Shown here in pieces: positions 1 to 5,412 of a stretch of DNA of 8,808 nucleotides. Origin of the DNA: Firmicutes bacterium UBA2598. Its GTDB lineage: Bacteria; Bacillota; PH28-bin88. Below the pieces are notes generated by a model, which saw only the letters and a list, made by a program, of their open reading frames with translations, did not search any database and was not told the origin of the DNA. The stretch is from positions 1 through 8,808 of the forward strand of contig DDKM01000031.1 in the NCBI GenBank assembly GCA_002339345.1, read 5' to 3'. A program made the translations under genes and the position numbers. Position 1 is the first letter of the stretch. Every line of letters begins with the position of its first letter.

Positions 1-200
1 GACAGGCCTGAATTCCCGTGGTTCCCACGGTACTGTGTCCGCCGGAACTTCCTTGTCGGCTTTACGGAACACAGGGCTACCGGCTGATATGTGTATTCCG
101 ACCGATTTAGTCCTATGGCTTTGCCGGTAGGGCAATTCATCTGTTGAATGAAATGACAGTTAATATTTTTGTGGGGTCCGATAATTTCGGGCCCTTTTTT
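1..200 (+). ncRNA. candidate structured RNA or 3' UTR, cut at the left edge
   Basis: No coding region with a start and ribosome site is supported here. The sequence is rich in inverted repeats: CCGTGG/CCACGG (16-21/25-30), CTGTGT/ACACAG (33-38/69-74) continued inward by CCG/CGG (39-41/65-67), and a perfect 8-bp pair CTACCGGC/GCCGGTAG (77-84/123-130). It ends in an intrinsic terminator (173-200). Two stretches of about 42 nt (33-74 and 89-130) also resemble each other, sharing TGTGT near the start and TCCT...GGCTTT near the end. This fits the 3' part of a structured RNA or riboswitch-like leader, or a structured 3' UTR of an upstream gene. I could not match it to any known RNA family. The class is unknown and the 5' end lies outside the window. 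Confidence 0.3.
173..200 (+). terminator. rho-independent terminator
   Basis: GGGTCCGA (174-181) pairs with TCGGGCCC (187-194), including one G-T pair, around a 5-nt loop, and is followed directly by six T residues (195-200). This is a canonical rightward terminator. It separates whatever is transcribed from the left from the iron-transport promoter that starts about 20 bases later. Confidence 0.82.
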
Positions 201-222
201 GGTTAATGAGGAAAAATTTTAA

Positions 223-251
223 TTGACAATACTTCTCAATGACAGTATATT
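223..251 (+). promoter_or_regulatory. sigma-A promoter of the iron transport operon
   Basis: The -35 box TTGACA (223-228) is a perfect consensus. A 17-base spacer leads to TATATT (246-251), which matches 5 of 6 -10 positions. An A/T-rich stretch (about 211-222) sits directly upstream and could act as an UP element. The expected start is near 258, giving a 5' UTR of about 130 nt before the start codon at 388. Fur-box-like operators overlap the promoter, so it should be repressed when iron is plentiful. Confidence 0.85.
224..238 (+). promoter_or_regulatory. Fur-box-like operator 1
   Basis: TGACAATACTTCTCA matches the Firmicute 7-1-7 Fur consensus TGATAAT-N-ATTATCA at 11 of 14 positions. It sits inside the promoter, covering most of the -35 box and the first part of the spacer, where a bound repressor would block RNA polymerase. 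The downstream genes encode a ferric-iron importer, which is a classic Fur target. That context makes Fur more likely than another metal regulator, but no binding is shown. Confidence 0.65.
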
Positions 252-262
252 GGAGGTGTGAT

Positions 263-277
263 TGAAAACAAATCTCA
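263..277 (+). promoter_or_regulatory. Fur-box-like operator 2
   Basis: TGAAAACAAATCTCA matches the 7-1-7 Fur consensus at 10 of 14 positions. With one flanking base on each side it has the same TTGA-N9-TCAA frame as operator 1 and shares 13 of 17 bases with it. Its centre is 39 bp downstream of the first and lies just after the expected transcription start, suggesting paired repressor binding across the promoter. It is weaker than operator 1 when judged alone. Confidence 0.5.
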
Positions 278-387
278 ATTGCGCATATATCCATGTAAGA
301 GGAGGGGATAGCCCAAGAGGCATGCTGTGTAAGATAACAAACCACGCGCTCCTTCTATTAATACCAAGGTAGAAAGGTGGATGGTCT

Positions 388-1836
388 ATGATAATGAAAA
401 TTGCTAAGAAAAAGCGGTTATTAGGCAAGGTTATGGCCCTAGTCATGGTTTTGGGATTGTTGCTGGGTGCAGTCCCGGTAGCCTATGGCCAGGTTTCAAC
501 CAACGGCAGCAACAGCGTTAAAGTGGTGTTAAGTGACCAAGGGCAATCCTTCAATATGATCTCCCGGATTGTCCGCGGCCAGGTGATGGTGCCTTACCAG
601 GCCATAGGGGAAAGCCTGGGTGGGCAGGTTAAGTGGGACAGTAAGGCCCGCACTGTCACCATAGCCAAAGGTGATACTACTCTGGCACTTACCGTTGGAA
701 GTAAAAACGCCACTAATAACGGCAAGCGTGTCCGCCTTGTGGTCGCACCGGTTATGAGCAACAACCAGGTACTGGTGCCGGTTCGTTTTGTTGCCGAAGG
801 ATTGGGCTACCAAGTGGAGTGGAACAATACAACGAAAACCGTAATCTTAAAGCAAAAGCAAGCTGTTGCAGCCAAAAACGCCCCAAAATCCGGCGGCGTG
901 GTTAATGTCTACACATCACGACACTATGGAGTCGAACCGGTTTTCGCCGAGTTCACCAAAGAAACCGGCATTCGGGTACGGTTTACCACCGGTTCTGATG
1001 CTGCCCTGCGGGAAAGGATCAAAGCCGAAGGTAAGAATACACCGGCAGATGTCTACATGGCTGTTGATGCCGGCAACCTGTGGTTGGCTGCCCAGGATGG
1101 CCTGCTGCAGCCGGTTACCAGTTCAACCCTGAATAACAACATACCCGCAGAACTGCGGGATACCCAAAACCGCTGGTTTGGCCTAACCAAGCGGGTGCGG
1201 ACCATCATGTATAACCCGAACCGGGTGAAGGAATCGGAACTTGCTACTCTGTCCAGCTACGCAGACCTGGCTGACCCCAAATGGAAAGGTAGGCTCATCT
1301 TGCGGCCGGGTACCCACGTTTACAACCAATCCCTGGTAGCCAACCTCATAGCCACCTATGGGGAAGCCCGGACCGAACAGATCGTCCGGGGCTGGATGGC
1401 CAATGAGCCCAAGTTTATCGACAGTGACACCCGAATCCTGGAAACCCTGGCTGCTGGGGGTGCCGATGTGGCCATCACCAACCACTATTATCTGGGCCGC
1501 CTGTTAGAAAACAACCCCTCCTTCCCGGTCAAAGTCATATGGGCCAACCAGACAAGCGGTGAAAAAGGCGTTCATGCCAATATCAGCGGTGCCGGTGTAA
1601 CCGCCTATGCCGAGAATAAGGAAAATGCCATCAAGCTGCTGGAGTGGTTAAGCAGTCCGCGCGGTCAGAAATTGTTTGCCGACTCCAACCATGAGTACCC
1701 GGTTAACCCCAATGTGGCACCCCATCCCATCATCGCCGGTTTCGGTAAATTTATTGAAGACCCTGTGAATAAGGGTGAGTTCGGCCGCCTCCAGGCCGAC
1801 GCTATCAAATTGTTGGATCGGGCAGGCTATCGCTAA
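388..1836 (+). CDS. fbpA: ferric-iron ABC transporter binding protein with N-terminal copper-amine-oxidase-like domain
   Basis: This is the exported iron-binding subunit of an Fe(III) importer, 482 aa. Residues 1-34 form a Sec signal peptide (KIAKKKR, then a hydrophobic core, probable cleavage after AYG). No Cys is present, so it is not a lipoprotein. Residues about 45-157 match the copper amine oxidase N-terminal-like domain, with two related halves (VMVPYQAIGESLG...VKW at 66-83 and VLVPVRFVAEGLG...VEW at 128-145). The binding domain follows from about residue 168. It has the FutA-type iron ligands: Tyr180 in TSRHY, Tyr312 in HVYNQSLVANL, and the Tyr367-Tyr368 pair in NHYYLGRL, so Fe(III) is the expected ligand. 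The start is backed by AAGGTGG (374-380); the ATG at 394 is an alternative. It begins a three-gene operon under the Fur-like promoter. FutA/FbpA proteins usually lack the extra domain, so this one is longer than normal. Confidence 0.92.
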   Translation: MIMKIAKKKRLLGKVMALVMVLGLLLGAVPVAYGQVSTNGSNSVKVVLSDQGQSFNMISRIVRGQVMVPYQAIGESLGGQVKWDSKARTVTIAKGDTTLALTVGSKNATNNGKRVRLVVAPVMSNNQVLVPVRFVAEGLGYQVEWNNTTKTVILKQKQAVAAKNAPKSGGVVNVYTSRHYGVEPVFAEFTKETGIRVRFTTGSDAALRERIKAEGKNTPADVYMAVDAGNLWLAAQDGLLQPVTSSTLNNNIPAELRDTQNRWFGLTKRVRTIMYNPNRVKESELATLSSYADLADPKWKGRLILRPGTHVYNQSLVANLIATYGEARTEQIVRGWMANEPKFIDSDTRILETLAAGGADVAITNHYYLGRLLENNPSFPVKVIWANQTSGEKGVHANISGAGVTAYAENKENAIKLLEWLSSPRGQKLFADSNHEYPVNPNVAPHPIIAGFGKFIEDPVNKGEFGRLQADAIKLLDRAGYR

Positions 1837-1882
1837 GGCTGACTATAAAACCAATAACCACAAAACTAATAATGAGGGTAAC

Positions 1883-3553
1883 ATGATGACCATCAGACAA
1901 GTCATCACAACAGCAAAAAATCCTGTGTTATTTGGGCGGGGGCGGTATAGCCTCCCCGCCCTGCCCTTATTGATTGCCTTTCTCATACTTTTACCCGTAG
2001 CAGTTGTTGGTTCATCCCTGCTGTCTCCCACCTGGGAAATCTGGCAGCATCTCTGGGAGACCCTACTGCCGGAAATGCTGCGCAATACAGCTTTGCTCCT
2101 CATTGGGGTAGGGGTGGGCACCTTCATCCTGGGCGCCGGTCTGGCGTGGCTGGTGGTAGCTTACCGCTTCCCTGGCCAACCTGTCTTTGAGTGGCTCCTG
2201 CTTTTACCCTTGGCAGTCCCCACGTACATCATGGGATTTGTGTATATGTCCACCTTCGATTTTGCCGGTCCGGTACAGTCTTTTTTACGCCAGCAGTTGG
2301 GCAGTGCCGATTGGTTCCCGGAGATCCGGTCCGGCCCAGGGGCAATTCTGGTAATGACTTTGGCCCTTTATCCCTATGTTTACATGTTGGCTAAGGCCGG
2401 CTTTCAGGGTCTGTCATCCACCGCCTTTGAGGCTGCCCGGGTGATGGGTTATGGACCTGCTGCCGTCTTTTTCCGTATCGCCCTGCCTCTGGCCCGTCCC
2501 GCCATTGCTGGCGGGCTTGCCCTGGCACTGATGGAAGCCCTGGCTGATTTCGCTACCGTCCGGTTTTTCAACTTCCCCACCCTTTCCGAAGGGGTTGTCC
2601 GCATCTGGTACGGTATGATGGACCTGGGGGCAGCCACTGAGCTAGCCGGACTGCTGGCCCTTGTTGCCCTTACCGTAATCCTGTTTGAACTGGCTTTACG
2701 GGGTAGGTCCCGTTATTACCAGACTGGCGGCAAAGCGCCGGGAGTTCCCCGAACCCAGCTGACTGGCTGGCAAAAGTGGGCAGCTACCGGAATTTGTACG
2801 CTGGTGTCAGCGGTGGCTTTCGGTATACCCATGTTACAGCTGGTTTCCTGGGCAGTGGGTGAAGTGAGGACGATGCCTGACGGGGCAGCCGCGGTATATG
2901 CCGGCTTGATCGGTAACAGCTTGCTGCTGGCTGGCCTGGCCGCTTTTTGTGCCGTCATTGCTGCTTTGGTGCTGGCTAGCGGTGTCCGCTATAACGGCGG
3001 ACGGATAGCCCGGTTGCTGGCCCGGGTGGCCACGACCGGTTATGCCATGCCAGGTTCGGTTATTGCGGTAGGGATACTGGTCACCCTAGCCGCCTTTGAT
3101 CATCAGTTAGGCGATCTGGTGGCAGAGTGGTGGGATATATCAACAGGGTTGGTGTTAACCGGCTCTTTGGTCGGGCTAATCTATGGCTATGTGGTGCGCT
3201 TCATGGCGGTGGCCTATAACAGCGTGGACGCAGGGCTGGAAAAGGTTACCCCTAATATCACCATGGCTGCGCGGGTGCTGCAGGCCAGTCAGTGGCGCAT
3301 CCTCTGGCGAATCCACCTACCACTTGTGGCGCCGGGGATTTTCGCCGGGGCAGCTTTAGTCTTCGTCGATGTTATGAAGGAACTGCCCATTACCATCATG
3401 TTACGTCCTTTTGGCTACGACACCCTTTCGGTATGGGTGTGGCAAATGGCTGCCGAGTCCATGTGGTCCGGTGCTGCTATACCTGCCATAACTATTGTGC
3501 TGGTGGGGATGATCCCGGTAATTTTCCTGACCCGGGCGGCGGCCAAAAAGTAG
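1883..3553 (+). CDS. fbpB: ferric-iron ABC transporter permease, two fused domains
   Basis: This is the membrane channel of the Fe(III) importer, 556 aa. It has the usual fused architecture of FbpB/FutB proteins: two binding-protein-dependent permease domains, roughly residues 25-275 and 300-550, with about 12 hydrophobic segments in all. Each half has the cytoplasmic EAA loop that docks the ATPase: EAARVMGYGPAAVFFRIALP (183-202) and MAARVLQASQWRILWRIHLP (461-480). The frame is open further upstream, to an ATG at 1775 inside the preceding gene. I chose 1883 because GAGGG (1874-1878) lies just before the ATGATG pair and the extra 36 residues look like translated spacer. The second ATG (1886) has slightly better spacing and is equally possible. 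The gap to the upstream gene is 46 bp and to the ATPase gene 33 bp, so one transcript is likely. ThiP and putrescine-type permeases are relatives, but the neighbouring binding protein points to iron. Confidence 0.93.
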   Translation: MMTIRQVITTAKNPVLFGRGRYSLPALPLLIAFLILLPVAVVGSSLLSPTWEIWQHLWETLLPEMLRNTALLLIGVGVGTFILGAGLAWLVVAYRFPGQPVFEWLLLLPLAVPTYIMGFVYMSTFDFAGPVQSFLRQQLGSADWFPEIRSGPGAILVMTLALYPYVYMLAKAGFQGLSSTAFEAARVMGYGPAAVFFRIALPLARPAIAGGLALALMEALADFATVRFFNFPTLSEGVVRIWYGMMDLGAATELAGLLALVALTVILFELALRGRSRYYQTGGKAPGVPRTQLTGWQKWAATGICTLVSAVAFGIPMLQLVSWAVGEVRTMPDGAAAVYAGLIGNSLLLAGLAAFCAVIAALVLASGVRYNGGRIARLLARVATTGYAMPGSVIAVGILVTLAAFDHQLGDLVAEWWDISTGLVLTGSLVGLIYGYVVRFMAVAYNSVDAGLEKVTPNITMAARVLQASQWRILWRIHLPLVAPGIFAGAALVFVDVMKELPITIMLRPFGYDTLSVWVWQMAAESMWSGAAIPAITIVLVGMIPVIFLTRAAAKK

Positions 3554-3586
3554 TTCTTCATACCATTTCTCAGGGGGTGGGAGTAG

Positions 3587-4663
3587 ATGACAGGTATGCA
3601 AGCTGGAGGTTCCGCTCGGGTGGAACTGCACCAGGTATCGCGGTTTTTTGGGGAGGTCAAGGCGGTTTGTGACCTGACCTTTTCCATCGATGAAGGTGAA
3701 TTCTTTTCATTGCTGGGACCGTCGGGCTGTGGTAAAACCACCACCCTAAGACTTATTGCGGGTTTGGACCGACCTGACAGGGGTACGGTCACCATTGGAG
3801 AACAGGTGGTGGCCAATAGCCGGGTTTGGGTGGCGCCGGAAAAACGGGGGATTGGCATTGTTTTTCAGGACTATGCCCTGTTTCCCCATATGACCGTTTA
3901 CCAAAACATTGCCTTTGGTTTAAAGGGGTATCCCCGGACAGAAATCGGGAAAAGGGTTGCGGAGATGTTGACGGTAGTGGGTTTAGCTGGTCTGGGGGAA
4001 CGCTATCCCCATGAGTTGTCAGGCGGCCAGTGCCAGCGGGTAGCCCTGGCCAGGTCTCTGGCACCCTCACCCAGGGTCATCCTTCTGGATGAGCCTTTCT
4101 CCAATTTGGATGCGGATCTGCGGGAAGAGTTGCGCATCGAAACCAGGCGCATACTTAAAGAAAGGGGTACAACCGCCATCCTGGTCACCCATGACCAGGA
4201 AGAAGCCTTTTCCCTGTCCGACCGGGTGGGTGTGCTAAACCAGGGTAAGCTGGAACAGGTAGGCACCCCGGCAGAAGTTTACCACCGGCCCAGCAGCCGC
4301 TTCGTAGCCGATTTTGTGGGCAAGGCCGATTTTGTCAGTGGTGTAATTGAGGAAGGAAAGGTACTTTCCGGTATCTGGGTTTTCCCGTTAAACCGGGAGC
4401 AAACCATTGCCGGTCGGGATGTTGACCTGATGATCCGCCCCGATGATGTGGATTTTGTCGTTGATGCGGGTGGCCATGCCACCATCACCGATGCCCGCTT
4501 TCTGGGCGCGTCAATCATGTACAAGCTGCAGCTTCCCGACGGAAGTGTGATTCATTCCGTCAAACCATCCACCGATGTCATCCCACCTGGCACCAGAGTC
4601 CAAATTAAGGTGGATGCTGCCCATGTGGTGGTTTTCCAAAAAGATGCGGGCAGGGCCAGTTGA
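3587..4663 (+). CDS. fbpC: ferric-iron ABC transporter ATP-binding protein
   Basis: This is the ATPase that drives Fe(III) import, 358 aa, the normal length for FbpC/PotA-type subunits. Visible motifs in order: Walker A GPSGCGKT (44-51), Q-loop VFQDYALFPH (92-101, Gln94), signature LSGGQCQR (144-151), Walker B VILLDE (164-169), D-loop NLD (173-175) and switch His202 in VTHD. The signature has Cys149 where LSGGQQQR is usual; the position is not catalytic. Residues about 245-350 form a C-terminal extension of the TOBE type seen in this subfamily. The ATG at 3587 has a GGGGGTGGGAG site (3573-3583) upstream. It is the last gene of the iron operon. No convincing intrinsic terminator follows it. 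All catalytic residues are present, so it should be active. Confidence 0.94.
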   Translation: MTGMQAGGSARVELHQVSRFFGEVKAVCDLTFSIDEGEFFSLLGPSGCGKTTTLRLIAGLDRPDRGTVTIGEQVVANSRVWVAPEKRGIGIVFQDYALFPHMTVYQNIAFGLKGYPRTEIGKRVAEMLTVVGLAGLGERYPHELSGGQCQRVALARSLAPSPRVILLDEPFSNLDADLREELRIETRRILKERGTTAILVTHDQEEAFSLSDRVGVLNQGKLEQVGTPAEVYHRPSSRFVADFVGKADFVSGVIEEGKVLSGIWVFPLNREQTIAGRDVDLMIRPDDVDFVVDAGGHATITDARFLGASIMYKLQLPDGSVIHSVKPSTDVIPPGTRVQIKVDAAHVVVFQKDAGRAS

Positions 4664-4742
4664 GGTCCCGTAAATGAATTCTATGATTATCCCAATTCCT
4701 TTGGGAACTAGCTGAATACCAGAAGTTCCTGTTAACGTTCTG

Positions 4743-4910
4743 TCATGCCATAAAAACACCCCTGTCCGGTAGAGTACCGAAATCAATATCTTCAGGATTA
4801 TCACTGATCATCAGCCGTTTGCCGCCATTAGGATTTACACTTGGAGTGTCAGGAGTAATAGTCTCAAAACTGTACTGGAACTGTGGTCGGACTGCTAAAA
4901 AACAAGCCAT
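4743..4910 (-). CDS. small protein of unknown function, 55 aa
   Basis: A short open frame on the minus strand starts at the ATG whose complement is 4908-4910. Directly upstream is AAAGGAGA (complement of 4918-4925), with 8 bases between AAGGAG and the ATG. This is among the best ribosome sites in the window and is the main reason to accept the gene. The frame also runs open upstream to 5024, but nothing supports that longer start. The protein begins MACFLAVRPQ and ends PDRGVFMA. It has one Cys (residue 3), no signal peptide or membrane segment, an acidic middle (NPEDID at 38-43) and a PNGGKR turn-like stretch (27-32). I do not recognise the family. It is oriented against both flanking operons and has no obvious partner gene. 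It could be a stand-alone small protein or a peptide precursor, but no function can be assigned. Confidence 0.55.
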   Translation of the reverse strand: MACFLAVRPQFQYSFETITPDTPSVNPNGGKRLMISDNPEDIDFGTLPDRGVFMA

Positions 4911-5051
4911 TAGTAAATCTCCTTTCTTTGTTTCAATTTGGCCTTTATGGTTGGGAAGACAGGATTGTGTCCACTTCACCCCCCTTTTTATTGAACTTGT
5001 CTTCCTGGTATATAAAGCAGACATGCAAACAGTCGTTTACCAGGGGAATCG

Positions 5052-5082
5052 AAAAAAAGAAACCTCCGGTCGTAACCGGAGG
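5052..5082 (-). terminator. rho-independent terminator, leftward
   Basis: CCTCCGGT (5063-5070) and ACCGGAGG (5075-5082) form a perfect 8-bp GC-rich stem with a 4-base loop. Read on the minus strand it is followed by TTTCTTTTTTT (complement of 5052-5062), the U-tract of an intrinsic terminator. On the plus strand no T-run follows, so it works leftward. No minus-strand gene is evident to its right, so the transcript it ends is unknown. It also lies upstream of the minus-strand small gene, which would therefore need its own promoter in 4926-5051 or depend on readthrough. Confidence 0.75.
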
Positions 5083-5134
5083 CTAACAACTATCTGGTGT
5101 TACACCCCATAATAGCCGGGTGGAAACGCTTAGC

Positions 5135-5163
5135 TTGGCACCATTAAAGAAATATGCTATGCT
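5135..5163 (+). promoter_or_regulatory. sigma-A promoter upstream of the hut operon
   Basis: TTGGCA (5135-5140) matches 5 of 6 -35 positions. A 17-base spacer leads to TATGCT (5158-5163), which keeps the key T, A, T and final T of the -10 box. TGC (5155-5157) directly before it forms an extended -10. The start should be near 5170, about 240 nt ahead of hutU. A perfect 5-1-5 palindrome (5096-5106) ends 28 bases upstream of the -35 box and could be an activator or repressor site, though it is short. No other convincing promoter lies between here and hutU. Confidence 0.7.
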
Positions 5164-5169
5164 GATGGC

Positions 5170-5310
5170 AGGGTGGTGGTTAAGATGACGACTTCCAGGC
5201 CAAGGGGATTAACCCGGGCCAGTTTGATCTTCCTCTGTGGTTGTAAGGCGAAATACAATAATAAAGCATCGTGGACAGCGGTCCGGTGGATTTCGGACCG
5301 CTTCTTTATT
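5170..5310 (+). ncRNA. candidate leader RNA or small RNA ahead of the hut operon
   Basis: The predicted transcript from the promoter at 5135-5163 reaches an intrinsic terminator after about 110-140 nt. Before it lies another hairpin: GGCC (5198-5201) pairs with GGCC (5217-5220), then GGG (5204-5206) with CCC (5213-5215), closing a GATTAA loop. AATAAAG (5261-5267) is complementary to CTTTATT (5304-5310) in the terminator tract and may lengthen the stem. This layout fits an attenuated leader controlling hut expression by readthrough, or a stand-alone small RNA. I saw no match to a known riboswitch, T-box or HutP-type UAG cluster, and no obvious antiterminator that sequesters the terminator's 5' arm. 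The regulatory role is inferred from layout only. Confidence 0.4.
5277..5310 (+). terminator. rho-independent terminator in the hut leader
   Basis: AGCGGTCCG (5277-5285) and CGGACCGCT (5294-5302) form a perfect 9-bp stem with an 8-base loop. It is followed by TCTTTATT, a U-rich but interrupted tract. It lies between the only good promoter and hutU, about 100 bases before the start codon, so transcription of the operon must read through it. It could equally end an independent short RNA. Confidence 0.68.
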
Positions 5311-5331
5311 CCTTTAGCCTGTTAAAGGAAT
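5308..5331 (+). repeat. perfect 9-bp inverted repeat after the leader terminator
   Basis: ATTCCTTTA (5308-5316) and TAAAGGAAT (5323-5331) are exact complements around a 6-base spacer GCCTGT. The left arm overlaps the T-rich tract of the preceding terminator. As RNA it could form a competing hairpin; as DNA it could be an operator for a dimeric regulator. The sequence does not tell which, and no family-specific motif is recognised. Confidence 0.5.
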
Positions 5332-5412
5332 GGAGTAGTCCACCAATGGGTTTATAAGGGCTGCCGGAAAATCGGTTGAACGGTTCAGGAAACGATACAG
5401 GAGGAGATGCCA

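Larger units (their letters stand above)
4911..5412. other. regulatory intergenic region between the small gene and hutU
   Basis: About 500 bases hold no convincing gene. From left to right they contain the ribosome site of the minus-strand small gene, a spaced inverted repeat CCTGGTA/TACCAGG (5004-5010/5038-5044) in the stretch where that gene's promoter should lie, a minus-strand terminator (5052-5082), a small palindrome GGTGT-T-ACACC (5096-5106), a plus-strand promoter (5135-5163), a structured leader and terminator (about 5170-5310), and a second hairpin (5308-5331). I found no good -35/-10 pair for the small gene; only an AT-rich stretch (5009-5016) is suggestive. The hutU ribosome site AGGAGG (5399-5404) closes the region. 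Confidence 0.6.

Noticed and set aside
1..140. Minus-strand open frame from an ATG at 138-140, open to the left edge (begins MNCPTGKAIG)
   Set aside because: There is no ribosome site before the ATG, several other frames are also open in this stretch, and the dense inverted repeats fit structured RNA better. A partial gene cannot be fully excluded because the window ends here.
1..140. Cyclic-di-GMP-I or cobalamin riboswitch at the left edge
   Set aside because: Short stretches such as GCAAAGCC (minus strand) or GGGCTACCGG (plus strand) recall the cyclic-di-GMP-I class, but the required order of stems and the conserved core are not present in either direction.
1775..1882. Upstream start for the permease gene at 1775
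   Set aside because: It would overlap the end of the binding-protein gene by 62 bases and add 36 residues without family character, while 1883/1886 has a ribosome site just upstream.
4691..4729. Inverted repeats CCCAA/TTGGG (4691-4705) and GGAACT/AGTTCC (4704-4729) after fbpC, as an operon terminator
   Set aside because: The stems are only 5-6 bp, overlap each other, and have no T-run on either strand, so they do not qualify as an intrinsic terminator.
5185..5325. 46-codon plus-strand frame in the hut leader (begins MTTSRPRG), a possible leader peptide
   Set aside because: The ribosome site is weak, it has no histidine codons as a histidine-sensing leader peptide would need, and it runs straight through the terminator stem. 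Probably chance.
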